Shown: piece after piece, positions 36,907 through 45,607 of the stretch
Position numbering within the stretch: position 1 is the first letter of the stretch
How the letters are laid out: every line of letters starts with the position of its first letter
Notes under the pieces: model-generated
Seen by the model: the letters and a program-made list of their open reading frames with translations, nothing else
Database searches by the model: none
Told to the model about the DNA's origin: nothing
Made by a program: the position numbers and the translations under genes
From: Polaribacter sp.
GTDB taxonomy: Bacteria; Bacteroidota; Bacteroidia; Flavobacteriales; Flavobacteriaceae
Direction of reading: 5' to 3'
NCBI GenBank assembly: GCA_029238315.1
Contig: JAQWGI010000025.1
Coordinates: 30,664 to 94,663 of the forward strand
Length of the DNA: 64,000 nucleotides

Positions 36907-39399
36907 ATGATACAAAAAGTAATTTCAAGATTATTAGTTGTTTTATTTGTTTTTGGTTTTTCCGTTGATGCAGATGCACAACGCAAAAAGAAAAAAAGCA
37001 AAAAAAATGCTAAAGAAACCGTAAAACCAGCTCCAAAACCAAAACCAAAAAAAGGAGCCATTCAACCATATGCTTCAGTAGTTACAAAAGATGTAAAAAC
37101 TGATACTGGTTTATTTAATGTTCACAAAAAAGAGGAAGCTTATCTTTTTGAAATCCCAGATTCTTTATTAGGAAGAGAAATGTTAATGGTCACAAGAATT
37201 GCTAAAACTGCAAACGGACTTGGATTTGGTGGAGGAAAACAAAACACACAAGTTTTGAGATGGGAAAAGAATAATAAAAACATATTACTTCGAGTAGTAT
37301 CTCATGATGTTGTTGCAGACAAAGATTTACCTGTTCACGAGGCCGTTGTTAACTCTAACTTTGAGCCCGTTTTATTTTCTTTTCCAATTAAAGCATTTAA
37401 CAAAGAAACAAAAAGTACAGTAATTGATGCAACTACTTTATTTTCTACAGATGTTGCTGCTTTAGGATATCCACAAGCAAGAAGAAGAGCTTACCAAATT
37501 ACAAGAATGGATGCAAAACGTTCATTTATAGAAAGAGTAAGTAGTTACCCGCAAAACATTGAAGTAAGACACGTAAAAACGTATGCAGCCAATAAAGCTC
37601 CATCTAACGGAAGTGTTGGTTCTATTTCATTAGAAATGAGTAACTCAATGATTTTATTACCAAAAGTACCAATGAAGCGTCGTTATTTTGACGAAAGAGT
37701 TGGATGGTTTGCAAGATCTCAAGTAGATTATGGATTAGATGCTCAAAAAAGTAAATCTGTTAGATATTTAGACAGATACCGTTTAGAAGTTAAAGACGAA
37801 GACATCGAAAAATTTAAAAGAGGTGAATTGGTTGAACCAAAAAAGCAAATTGTGTATTATGTAGATAGAGCTACGCCAAAAGAATGGGTTCCTTTTATTA
37901 TGCAAGGAGTAAACGATTGGCAAGTTGCTTTTGAAGCTGCAGGATTTAAAAATGCAATTGTTGCTAAAATGGCGCCAACAGAAGAAGAAGATCCAGAGTA
38001 TAGCCCAGAAGATGTGCGTTATTCTGTAATTCGTTATTTAGCATCTCCAATTCCGAATGCAAATGGTCCTCACGTGAGTGACCCTCGTTCTGGAGAAATT
38101 TTAGAATCAGACATTAACTGGTATCATAACGTAATGACATTATTACACAATTGGTTCTTTGTTCAAACTGCAGCAATCAACCCTGATGCAAGAAAAAATC
38201 AATTTAAAACTGAGGTTATGGGGCGTTTAATTCGTTTTGTTTCTTCACATGAGTTAGGACATACTATAGGATTACCTCATAACATGGGAAGTTCTGCTGC
38301 ATATCCAGTAGACTCATTACGTTCTGCTTCTTTTACTAAAAAGTACGGAACAGCACCTTCTATTATGGATTATGCTCGTTTTAATTATGTTGCACAACCT
38401 GGTGATGAAGGAGTTGCATTAATGCCAAACATTGGCGTATATGACAAGTATTCTGTTTCTTGGGGTTACCGTCCTATTTTAGGAAAAACAGCTGAAGAAG
38501 AAAAAGAAACTTTAGATAGCTGGATTTTAAAGCATGCTGGAGATCCAATGTATAGATTTGGATCACAACAATTTGGTGTGATTGATCCGAGTTCACAAAC
38601 AGAAGATTTAGGTGATGATGCAATAAAAGCTAGTGACTATGGTATTAAAAATTTAAAAAGAATTTTACCAAGATTGCAAGAGTGGACAAATGAAAAAGGT
38701 GAAAACTATACAGAGTTAAGCACAATGCTTGGACAAGTTACAGGACAATTTAACCGTTACATGGGACATGTTGGATCTAATATTGGAGGAGTAATTGAAA
38801 CGTATAAAACATCAGATCAAGAAGGTGCTGTTTACGAGCATGTTTCAAAAGAACACCAAAGAAATGCATTTAAATTTATCAATAAGCAATTATTTACAAC
38901 ACCAACTTGGATGATTGATAAAGACATTATTGGTAAAACACAATTTTCTGGTCATTCAGATCAAATTATGGGAATGCAGTCTGGCGCTTTACGTAATATG
39001 TTAGATGCAGGAAGATTAACAAGGATGATTGAAAATCAAACATTAAACGGTAGCAAAGCATACACTATTTTAACTTTAATGGGAGATTTAAGAAGAGGTG
39101 TATGGTCTGAATTATATGCTAAAAAATCTATTGATGTGTATAGAAGATCTTTACAAAGAGCACACGTTGATCAATTAGCTGCGTTAATGAATCTTAAAAA
39201 TGTAAGAGGATCTAACGGCTTCTATAAAAGAACAAATGTAAACGCAAGTTTATCTGATATTAAACCAATTGTAAGAGGAGAATTATCTAGATTAAGACGT
39301 GATGCTAAGAACGCAATTGGTTCTGCTGCAAACACCATTACTAGATATCACTTACAAGATGTTGTAGAAAGAATTGACATGATTTTAGATCCTAAATAA
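36907..39399 (+). CDS. Zinc-dependent metalloprotease of the DUF5117/DUF5118 family
   Basis: The 830-residue exported protein has a signal peptide ending near VDADAQ and a Lys/Pro-rich linker (residues 25-50). A DUF5118-like region (VVTKDVKTDTGLFNVHKKEEAYLFEIP) and a DUF5117 region follow. The protease core has HELGHTIGLPHNMGSS, the HExxHxxGxxH zinc motif, near residue 448, and a Met-turn-like SIMDYARFNY. It is a periplasmic or surface metzincin-like peptidase of unknown substrate. It ends at a bidirectional terminator. Confidence 0.92.
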   Translation: MIQKVISRLLVVLFVFGFSVDADAQRKKKKSKKNAKETVKPAPKPKPKKGAIQPYASVVTKDVKTDTGLFNVHKKEEAYLFEIPDSLLGREMLMVTRIAKTANGLGFGGGKQNTQVLRWEKNNKNILLRVVSHDVVADKDLPVHEAVVNSNFEPVLFSFPIKAFNKETKSTVIDATTLFSTDVAALGYPQARRRAYQITRMDAKRSFIERVSSYPQNIEVRHVKTYAANKAPSNGSVGSISLEMSNSMILLPKVPMKRRYFDERVGWFARSQVDYGLDAQKSKSVRYLDRYRLEVKDEDIEKFKRGELVEPKKQIVYYVDRATPKEWVPFIMQGVNDWQVAFEAAGFKNAIVAKMAPTEEEDPEYSPEDVRYSVIRYLASPIPNANGPHVSDPRSGEILESDINWYHNVMTLLHNWFFVQTAAINPDARKNQFKTEVMGRLIRFVSSHELGHTIGLPHNMGSSAAYPVDSLRSASFTKKYGTAPSIMDYARFNYVAQPGDEGVALMPNIGVYDKYSVSWGYRPILGKTAEEEKETLDSWILKHAGDPMYRFGSQQFGVIDPSSQTEDLGDDAIKASDYGIKNLKRILPRLQEWTNEKGENYTELSTMLGQVTGQFNRYMGHVGSNIGGVIETYKTSDQEGAVYEHVSKEHQRNAFKFINKQLFTTPTWMIDKDIIGKTQFSGHSDQIMGMQSGALRNMLDAGRLTRMIENQTLNGSKAYTILTLMGDLRRGVWSELYAKKSIDVYRRSLQRAHVDQLAALMNLKNVRGSNGFYKRTNVNASLSDIKPIVRGELSRLRRDAKNAIGSAANTITRYHLQDVVERIDMILDPK

Positions 39400-39420
39400 G
39401 GAGCATAAATAATTAATTTA

Positions 39421-39447
39421 AAAAGCCTCTCAAAATGAGAGGCTTTT
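39421..39447. terminator. Bidirectional terminator
   Basis: Stem AAAAGCCTCTC/GAGAGGCTTTT with loop AAAAT and T/A tracts on both sides, shared by the convergent metalloprotease and MscS genes. Confidence 0.9.
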
Positions 39448-39449
39448 TT

Positions 39450-41072
39450 TTATGATTTGTTTTTATTAAAATCTTCAAGTTGATTTTTGATCACACCGTC
39501 TATTCGTTCTTGATCTATATTGTATTTTAAATCTAGAGATTGTTTCTCTGGAAACTGTTCAATCATCACGGTAGATGAAGGAAATGCAAAATCTACACCC
39601 AATTCTTTAGCTAATTTAACAATAGCAATGTGTAATTTATGCTTAGAAGATTGCTCTACCCCCCAAGCTAAACTTTTAAAATATACATTGATTAATATCA
39701 ATAAAGAAGAGTCGCCAAAACCTGTAAATTCAACATTATACGAATCTGATTCTGAACGCGTTTCTGGATGTGCAATAATAATTTCTCTAACGCCTTTCAC
39801 AAATGCTTCAATTAACTCTGGTGGCGTATCATAACGCAATCCAACATTGGTGTTGTATCGTCTGAACAAACGCAGTCCTTTGTTATTAATGACAATTTCT
39901 GACAGTTTGCTATTTGGGATTTGAAAAATAGAAGTATCAGCTGCTCTAATTCTAGAAGATCTAAATCCAACTTCTTCTACAGAACCTTCTACGCCTCCAG
40001 CTTCAATCCAATCACCAATATGAAAAGGTTTGTCTAGAAAAATCATAAACGTTCCCAATAAATTCTTTACAGTGTCTTGGGATGCTAATGCAACTGCCAA
40101 ACCACCAATAGATGCTCCCGCTATTACAGCTGTTGTATCAATTCCAAAAACAGTTAACATTTTTAAAATCCCGAAGAAAATCACCAATCCTGTTAAAAAA
40201 TTATTTAAAATTGGCACTAATTGATCATCTAACTTACTATGTGTTTTTGCTGTAAACTCGGCATACACATACATAATTACCTTTACTAATTTTAAAAATA
40301 CATAGATCCAAAAAACGGTTTGTGTAATGTGTAAGCCCAGAAAAACCCATTTATTAATTGTCAACCCAAATTGTAAAGAAGGATATATTTTATCAAAGAA
40401 ACGCAGCGCAACCAAAAGACTAATTGGATGTGCTAACTTCTTTAAAACTTGTGCAATGGCAGTGCCATCATTTTTTAAAAAATAATTATGCGTTTTTTGT
40501 AAAATAAAAAAAGTAAAACGTTTAAAAACTACATGCAATACAAATGCTAGTAATAATAACATTAACAACCCAACATACTTCCAAAGTGCAATGTTAAAAA
40601 TTTTCTTTTGCCCAAATTCAGGTAAAAAGTCTTCTAATTTTGAAATATACCAAGGAAAAACATCATTATAAATCTGATTTAAGTTGGCGATGGTTTCTCT
40701 AGAGTAATACCAATTGTTTCCTAATTTTTCTACAGAAATGAAAGGCATATCATACGGAAATAACACATATTTATTAGGGTTTTCAACTCCTGTTGTATCT
40801 TTGTAGTTTGTGCTTTTTGGCACCTGTTTAAAGTCAACAAACAACCCTTTCCCGTCTAAAATCTTTTTTAATTTAATCGCCGCATTTTTAGGGTTTTTTG
40901 TAGCATTCGGATAAATTGTTCTTGCAGCTTTTTCTGGTTGATACGAATCTGACTGTAAAAAATACAAGTGCGTATATATGGTCGCATTAGGATTTGTAAG
41001 ATTTACTTTGGTAGCATCTTGCGCAGAAACCACGGCTGTAAATAGCAAAAAAACAAGTAGTAATCTTTTCAT
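39450..41072 (-). CDS. MscS-type mechanosensitive channel with long N-terminal extension
   Basis: From the ATG at 41072 the protein has 540 residues with signal MKRLLLVFLLFTAVVSA. The longer frame would need a TTG at 41087. After a periplasmic region there are about five membrane helices. The MscS pore helix and beta domain follow (TAVIAGASIGGLAVALASQDTVKNL, then LDKPFHIGDWIEAGGVEGSVEEVGFRSSRIRA and TSIFQIPNSKLSE). The C-terminal cytoplasmic domain is present. It should release osmolytes on hypo-osmotic shock. Confidence 0.92.
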   Translation of the reverse strand: MKRLLLVFLLFTAVVSAQDATKVNLTNPNATIYTHLYFLQSDSYQPEKAARTIYPNATKNPKNAAIKLKKILDGKGLFVDFKQVPKSTNYKDTTGVENPNKYVLFPYDMPFISVEKLGNNWYYSRETIANLNQIYNDVFPWYISKLEDFLPEFGQKKIFNIALWKYVGLLMLLLLAFVLHVVFKRFTFFILQKTHNYFLKNDGTAIAQVLKKLAHPISLLVALRFFDKIYPSLQFGLTINKWVFLGLHITQTVFWIYVFLKLVKVIMYVYAEFTAKTHSKLDDQLVPILNNFLTGLVIFFGILKMLTVFGIDTTAVIAGASIGGLAVALASQDTVKNLLGTFMIFLDKPFHIGDWIEAGGVEGSVEEVGFRSSRIRAADTSIFQIPNSKLSEIVINNKGLRLFRRYNTNVGLRYDTPPELIEAFVKGVREIIIAHPETRSESDSYNVEFTGFGDSSLLILINVYFKSLAWGVEQSSKHKLHIAIVKLAKELGVDFAFPSSTVMIEQFPEKQSLDLKYNIDQERIDGVIKNQLEDFNKNKS

Positions 41073-41185
41073 TTTTAAGGATTTCAAAATTTGTTAATCG
41101 TATGTTAAAAAAACAGTCAAAGTTAAACCTTTTGATTCTTCTAAAGTCAAAGAAGCAATATAAATAATCATTAAAATTTTAAAAC

Positions 41186-41686
41186 ATGAAAAAAGTAGCA
41201 CTCGCATTCGCATTTATACTGACAGTTTCAGCAGGTTTTTCTCAGCAAAGAAAACGCATAGCAAAAGCTAATAATATCACTGCAGAACAACAAGCAACCC
41301 TAACTGCAAAAAAGTTAACATTGCAATTAGAACTTTCTAAAGAGCAAACAAAAAAAATAATTGCTTTGTATACAGAAGTAGCAAAACAAAGAAAAGCCCA
41401 AGGTACTCAAATGAAAAAAGAGAGAGAAGCTTCAGTAAAAAACAATAAAGAGCAAGCAAGAAAGCAACGAAGACCTAGACCTAATTTTGAAACTGCAAAT
41501 ACCAGGTTGGATCAGAGGATTGAGTTTAAAGTTCAAATGAAAAAGATCTTAACTCCAGAGCAATTTGAAAAGTTTACAAAATTACAAAAGCGAAAAGTTG
41601 GAGTAGCAAAAAAAAGAATGGCTGGCAAAAAGCAGCAAATGATTAAAAACAAAAAAATGAGAAAAAGATCAAAAGGAAAATTTTAA
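41186..41686 (+). CDS. Exported basic helical protein (Spy/CpxP-like, LTxxQ type)
   Basis: The 166-residue protein has a signal peptide (ILTVSAGFSQ) and then a very Lys/Arg-rich helical body. Two LTxxQ-like motifs are spaced through it: TAEQQATLTAKKLTLQLELSKEQTKKI and MKKILTPEQFEKFTKLQ. This resembles Spy/CpxP periplasmic chaperone-like proteins and DUF4890. The tail (KKQQMIKNKKMRKRSKGKF) is strikingly basic. It might bind nucleic acid, anionic polymers or unfolded outer-membrane proteins. Transcribed alone. Confidence 0.65.
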   Translation: MKKVALAFAFILTVSAGFSQQRKRIAKANNITAEQQATLTAKKLTLQLELSKEQTKKIIALYTEVAKQRKAQGTQMKKEREASVKNNKEQARKQRRPRPNFETANTRLDQRIEFKVQMKKILTPEQFEKFTKLQKRKVGVAKKRMAGKKQQMIKNKKMRKRSKGKF

Positions 41687-41718
41687 GAGTACGTGTAATT
41701 GTTTGATTGATTAATACA

Positions 41719-41753
41719 AAAACTCGATGCGAAATGAGAGCGCATCGGGTTTT
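41719..41753. terminator. Bidirectional terminator
   Basis: A stem of about 13 bp around CGATGCG/CGCATCG with a 9-nt loop between two convergent genes. Confidence 0.85.
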
Positions 41754-42270
41754 ATTTTTCCCGAAACCAACTCGCATATGCTACATAATTATTGGCAATT
41801 CTGTCAATTTCTTCAGAAATCAATTCTTTAGAAATATCTTTTATTTTTTTAGCAGGAATTCCGGCATAAATACTACCGCTTTCTACAACCGTATTTTTAG
41901 AAACTACAGCTCCAGCAGCAATAATAGAGTTACTTTCAATCACACAGTCATCCATTACAATACTTCCCATACCAATTAAAACGTTGTCTTTAATAGTACA
42001 ACCATGCACAATAGCATTGTGCCCAATAGAAACATTATTGCCAATTGTAGTGGGTGATTTTTGATAAGTAGCATGAATTACAGCTCCGTCTTGTACATTA
42101 ACTTTGTTACCCATTTTAATGTAATGAACATCGCCCCTAATGACAGCATTAAACCAAACACTACAGTTTTCACCCATCGACACTTCTCCAACAATGGTTG
42201 CATTTTCTGCCACATAACAATCTTCTGGTATATTGGGAGTTTTTCCTTTTACTGCTTTAATTATTTTCAT
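41752..42270 (-). CDS. Gamma-carbonic-anhydrase-like left-handed beta-helix protein
   Basis: The 172-residue protein is built of hexapeptide repeats (ATIVGEVSMGENCSVWFNAVIRGD, VNVQDGAVIHATYQ, IGNNVSIGHNAIVHGCTI, VLIGMGSIVMDDCVI). His ligands lie in VIHA, IGHNAIVHG as in the gamma-class trimeric zinc/iron enzymes of the YrdA/PaaY type. Many relatives lack proven carbonic anhydrase activity. It follows the glucosaminidase gene by 10 bp and is probably in that operon. Confidence 0.9.
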   Translation of the reverse strand: MKIIKAVKGKTPNIPEDCYVAENATIVGEVSMGENCSVWFNAVIRGDVHYIKMGNKVNVQDGAVIHATYQKSPTTIGNNVSIGHNAIVHGCTIKDNVLIGMGSIVMDDCVIESNSIIAAGAVVSKNTVVESGSIYAGIPAKKIKDISKELISEEIDRIANNYVAYASWFREK

Positions 42271-42280
42271 AATAAATGAT

Positions 42281-43144
42281 TTATTTGATTCTTAATTGCT
42301 GCCCAATACTTAGTGTAGTGCCTTGTAAATTATTGAGTTTTTGTAATTGCAAAACTGAAACAGTATACTTCTTAGAAATAGCATAAAGCGTTTCACCTTT
42401 TTTTACTGTATGAATTTTACCTTTGCGCAAAGACTTGTTTTCTTGATTTTTTTTATCAGATTCAGCTTCTTTTCGCTTTTTTTTATCTGCTTTTTTATCC
42501 CTTTTTAGGTCGCTTTTTTTAACTTTATCAAACTCGTATAATTGGTAATTCTGAATAATACCAATTAGTTTTGAAGGATATTTTTTGTCTGTAGCGTATC
42601 CTGCTTTTTTTAAGCCTTTTGCCCATTTTTTGTAATCTGACGTCTTGTATTTAAACAAAAAGGCATACCGTTTTCTTCCTGTTAAAAACTGAGAATGATC
42701 ATTATAAGAACGCTCTACATATTTGTACTTTCTAAAACAATCATCTTTTTTATCATCATCATGATATACTCTTTTACCTGTCCATCCTTTATGGCACTTA
42801 ATACCAAAATGATTATTAGATTTAGAGGCTAAGACACTTCTACCGTTACCAGATTCTAAAATTCCTTGTGCCAAAGTAATACTTGCAGGAATTTTATATT
42901 CATGCATTTTAATAACCGCCAAAGGTGCATATTTTTTAATATACGTTAACGTGTATTTGTTTAATTTTTTGTTTTTTTTGACAAGCTTTTTTACGTGTGC
43001 ATTTTGTTTTACAGAAGGTAACTTCTTAAAGGCTTGAGATTCTTTCTGAGCCTTATTTTTAGGCTTTACGATACTTTTTTTTGCGCCACAACTCACAAAA
43101 AATAGAGTTACAAATGCAATAATGATATACGTTTTAAAATTCAT
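42281..43144 (-). CDS. Glucosaminidase-LysM cell-wall hydrolase lipoprotein
   Basis: The 287-residue protein has a lipobox (LFFVSCGA). A glucosaminidase domain spans about 60-210 (ITLAQGILESGNGRSVLASKSNNHFGIKCHKGW with the catalytic Glu, then DDCFRKYKYVERSYNDHSQFL and YATDKKYPSKLIGII). A Lys-rich linker and one C-terminal LysM repeat follow (HTVKKGETLYAISKKYTVSVLQLQKLNNL). It should cut peptidoglycan glycan chains. Its ATG overlaps the upstream stop in an ATGA arrangement (43141-43144), so it is translationally coupled to the GIY-YIG/PLP fusion. Confidence 0.93.
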   Translation of the reverse strand: MNFKTYIIIAFVTLFFVSCGAKKSIVKPKNKAQKESQAFKKLPSVKQNAHVKKLVKKNKKLNKYTLTYIKKYAPLAVIKMHEYKIPASITLAQGILESGNGRSVLASKSNNHFGIKCHKGWTGKRVYHDDDKKDDCFRKYKYVERSYNDHSQFLTGRKRYAFLFKYKTSDYKKWAKGLKKAGYATDKKYPSKLIGIIQNYQLYEFDKVKKSDLKRDKKADKKKRKEAESDKKNQENKSLRKGKIHTVKKGETLYAISKKYTVSVLQLQKLNNLQGTTLSIGQQLRIK

Positions 43145-44520
43145 GAAAAAGAAATTAACGCTAAATTTTTATTTGATAATTTTTGATTTACACCTTCAAT
43201 TCCTTGTATACCTCCAGTATGAATTATCAAAATTTTACTATTTTCTGAAAAATAATCCTTTTTGATTACATCTACAATTCCAAAGAGCATTTTTCCTGTA
43301 TAAATTGGATCTAACTTAATTTTTGTTGCTGCATAAAACTGATTGATAAACGAAATTAACACTTCATTGTATTTTGCATAGCCACCAAAATGATACTCGT
43401 TTAGTAAACTCCAATTTTCTCTTCTTGTTGTTAGTTTTTCAATTTCTTGTTGCAGAAAATCACCTTTTAAAGCTGGAAATCCAATAACTTTTTGATGACT
43501 TTTAGCTGAATTTATCAATCCAGAAATAGTTCCTCCTGTACCAACAGCAACACAAATAGCATCAAATTCTGAATCTTCTTTTGTTAAAATTTCTTCGCAA
43601 CCTTTTATTGCCAAATCGTTTGTTCCTCCTTCAGGAATTAAATAAAAATCTCCAAACTGTTCTTTTAACGAATTGATAAAAGAAACTGATGTTTTGTCTC
43701 GATAACTCGCTCTTGACACAAAATGAAAATCCATTCCGTTTTCATGTGCTTTTTTTAAGGTCGAATTATTTGCTAATGTTTTTTGTAAATTATTTCTTAA
43801 CTCGTCTCCTCTAATAACGCCAATTGTTTTTAAACCTGCTAACTTGCCTGCAACTGCAGTTGCGACAATATGATTAGAAAAAGCACCGCCAAAAGTCAAC
43901 AAGGTATCTTGTTGCATTTTTTTAGCTTCTAAAATATTGTATTTGAGTTTTCTGAATTTATTACCAGAAACAAACGGATGAATTTTATCTTCTCTTTTGA
44001 TGTACAAATCCACTTTTTTTTCTTGTAAAATTGGAAGAAAAATTTGTTGATTAATTGATTGTTGTATGTCAGGTCGAGCGGAGTCGAGACCTCTTTTAGT
44101 TGAAGGTTTATTTTCTACTTCTTGACTTCTCGACTCCGCACGAAGTGATAGTACTTTAGAATTCTCTTCTTCTTTACTTTTCGACTCCACTGGAAGAGAC
44201 AATTTTGTGACTTTATAATTTTTAGAATGACTTTGATTATTACATTCTGATAAAATTTGAAGCGTGTCAAAATCTTCATTTCCCAAAGCCAACTTTTTAC
44301 TTCTACGCCATTTTTTTATTTTCTTCTCAAAAAATATTGCTTGATTTACATCATTAAATTCTTGATAAAAAATTAATTCTAAAGGTCTTCTTTTAAAAGT
44401 AAAACACGTTTTATTTAACCCTTTTTGATGTTCTACAAATCTTCTTGTTATATTAGTTGTAATTCCTGTGTAGAAGAATTTGTCAGCGCATTCTAAAATG
44501 TACACATAATATAACTTCAT
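43141..44520 (-). CDS. Fusion of GIY-YIG nuclease and ACC-deaminase/D-cysteine-desulfhydrase-type PLP enzyme
   Basis: Residues 1-95 are a UPF0213-type GIY-YIG domain (YYVYILECADKFFYTGITTNITRRFVEH). Residues about 159-459 are a PLP enzyme with LYIKREDKIHPFVSGNKFRKLKYN (PLP Lys), TFGGAFSNHIVATA and PEGGTNDLA, like ACC deaminase or D-cysteine desulfhydrase. Between them, residues 96-158 carry repeat-encoded stretches: SLPVESKSKEEE, SLRAESRSQEVE and RGLDSARPD. The linker has no Met, so the PLP enzyme has no ATG of its own. It is either translated as a fusion or from a non-ATG start. Each part alone is a normal complete protein. Confidence 0.88.
   Translation of the reverse strand: MKLYYVYILECADKFFYTGITTNITRRFVEHQKGLNKTCFTFKRRPLELIFYQEFNDVNQAIFFEKKIKKWRRSKKLALGNEDFDTLQILSECNNQSHSKNYKVTKLSLPVESKSKEEENSKVLSLRAESRSQEVENKPSTKRGLDSARPDIQQSINQQIFLPILQEKKVDLYIKREDKIHPFVSGNKFRKLKYNILEAKKMQQDTLLTFGGAFSNHIVATAVAGKLAGLKTIGVIRGDELRNNLQKTLANNSTLKKAHENGMDFHFVSRASYRDKTSVSFINSLKEQFGDFYLIPEGGTNDLAIKGCEEILTKEDSEFDAICVAVGTGGTISGLINSAKSHQKVIGFPALKGDFLQQEIEKLTTRRENWSLLNEYHFGGYAKYNEVLISFINQFYAATKIKLDPIYTGKMLFGIVDVIKKDYFSENSKILIIHTGGIQGIEGVNQKLSNKNLALISFS
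44071..44200. repeat. Cluster of TCGACTCCGC-type palindromic repeats forming the fusion linker
   Basis: Three related imperfect palindromes (44071-44092 with AGGTCGAGCGGAGTCGAGAC; 44121-44148; 44174-44200) lie in the linker of the fused gene. A further related copy sits upstream at 44551-44575 (CCTCTCGAGTCCGCTTCGTG). All contain CGACTCC or its complement. Confidence 0.75.
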
Positions 44521-44743
44521 TTTAATTTCGTTTCAATTTGTATTTCTAAACCTCTCGAGTCCGCTTCGTGGAGACATGGAATAATAATTTTGCTTTTACA
44601 AAAATACAGAAAGTTACTTTAGTTTGATTCTAAATGTATTTTTAACTAAATTTCGGTTTTTATATTAAAATTATTTCAATAACAAAAAAGTGTTGTTCTT
44701 TGAAAAAATAAACCCTAACTAAAAACAAATAAAACTCAGAAAC

Positions 44744-45454
44744 ATGAAAAAAACTATTACCCTATTTGCCTTAGCATTGCTATCAATCATCAATATAAAT
44801 GCTCAAAGAAAATTAGATTCCTTAACCTATGAAAACACTCAAGATATCAATTTTTTTAAAAATGTAAAAAACAGAACATTGATTCAAAAATACAAGACAA
44901 TTAATGAAAATATTATTCAAGTTGGAGATACAGTTATCTTGGGAAACCCTACAAATCAAGAACTAAGCTCAAAAACTTATACTGGTAGTTATGGTAATAA
45001 GGCTCGAGGAGGGATTTCACAGACAAGAAGCACAACAAAAAAAACCTATGAGTTTATAAAAATGGGAAGACCTTCTGGAATTGGAAGTATTATGTCTTCT
45101 ATGGATGGAGACTCTCAAGTAATGGCAAGTAATAGTTTAAAAAACACTAAAGTTATTGTCAAAGAAATAAAAGCTTATCATAGAGGAAGTAAGAAAAAAC
45201 CATTATACCTTATTATGGTTTTGGGAGAAATGAACGGAAAGGCATTTGGGTTTAATAAATACCTTAGTGTTATGGATACTGAATTAGCTATTGAATCTGG
45301 TGAAATATTGTTGCAAAACAGAAAAATGACTAGAGAAGAGGCTATTTCAAAATTAAAAGAAGCAAAAGAATTAATGGAAATCGATATGATGACCAAAGAG
45401 GAATTTGAAAAATTAAAGAAAAAACTACGTCCAATAATAATGAAAAAAGAATAA
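44744..45454 (+). CDS. Exported protein with SHOCT-like C-terminal helix
   Basis: The 236-residue protein has a signal peptide (ALLSIININAQ). The N-terminal two thirds (GDTVILGNPTNQELSS and a Gly/Ser-rich MGRPSGIGSIMSSMDGDS) match no family I know. The C-terminus, MTREEAISKLKEAKELMEIDMMTKEEFEKLKKKLRP, looks like a SHOCT-type short helical motif, usually found at the end of other domains. The flanking intergenic regions hold repeats, and the gene stands alone between two minus-strand genes. Confidence 0.6.
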   Translation: MKKTITLFALALLSIININAQRKLDSLTYENTQDINFFKNVKNRTLIQKYKTINENIIQVGDTVILGNPTNQELSSKTYTGSYGNKARGGISQTRSTTKKTYEFIKMGRPSGIGSIMSSMDGDSQVMASNSLKNTKVIVKEIKAYHRGSKKKPLYLIMVLGEMNGKAFGFNKYLSVMDTELAIESGEILLQNRKMTREEAISKLKEAKELMEIDMMTKEEFEKLKKKLRPIIMKKE

Positions 45455-45500
45455 TTAACGTAAAAAAAAAGAATTACTAATAAAAGAGCTTCTTTTACAA

Positions 45501-45573
45501 CTTATCTCTGAATTACTATCTACTTAAAAAATCTTTTCGCAATTTCTAAGTAGATAGTAATTCAGTTAATAAG
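45501..45573. repeat. Long inverted repeat with perfect 19-bp arms
   Basis: CTGAATTACTATCTACTTA (45508-45526) recurs as an exact reverse complement at 45547-45565 across a 20-nt spacer. An outer CTTAT/ATAAG pair extends it. It is not followed by a clear T-run on either strand. It lies downstream of the ABC-F gene (minus) and of the SHOCT-like gene (plus). A separate small palindrome, TAAAAGAGCTTCTTTTA, lies at 45481-45497. Confidence 0.85.
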
Positions 45574-45607
45574 AAGAAAAAACCACCACAAACTCTCAAG
45601 AAAATAA

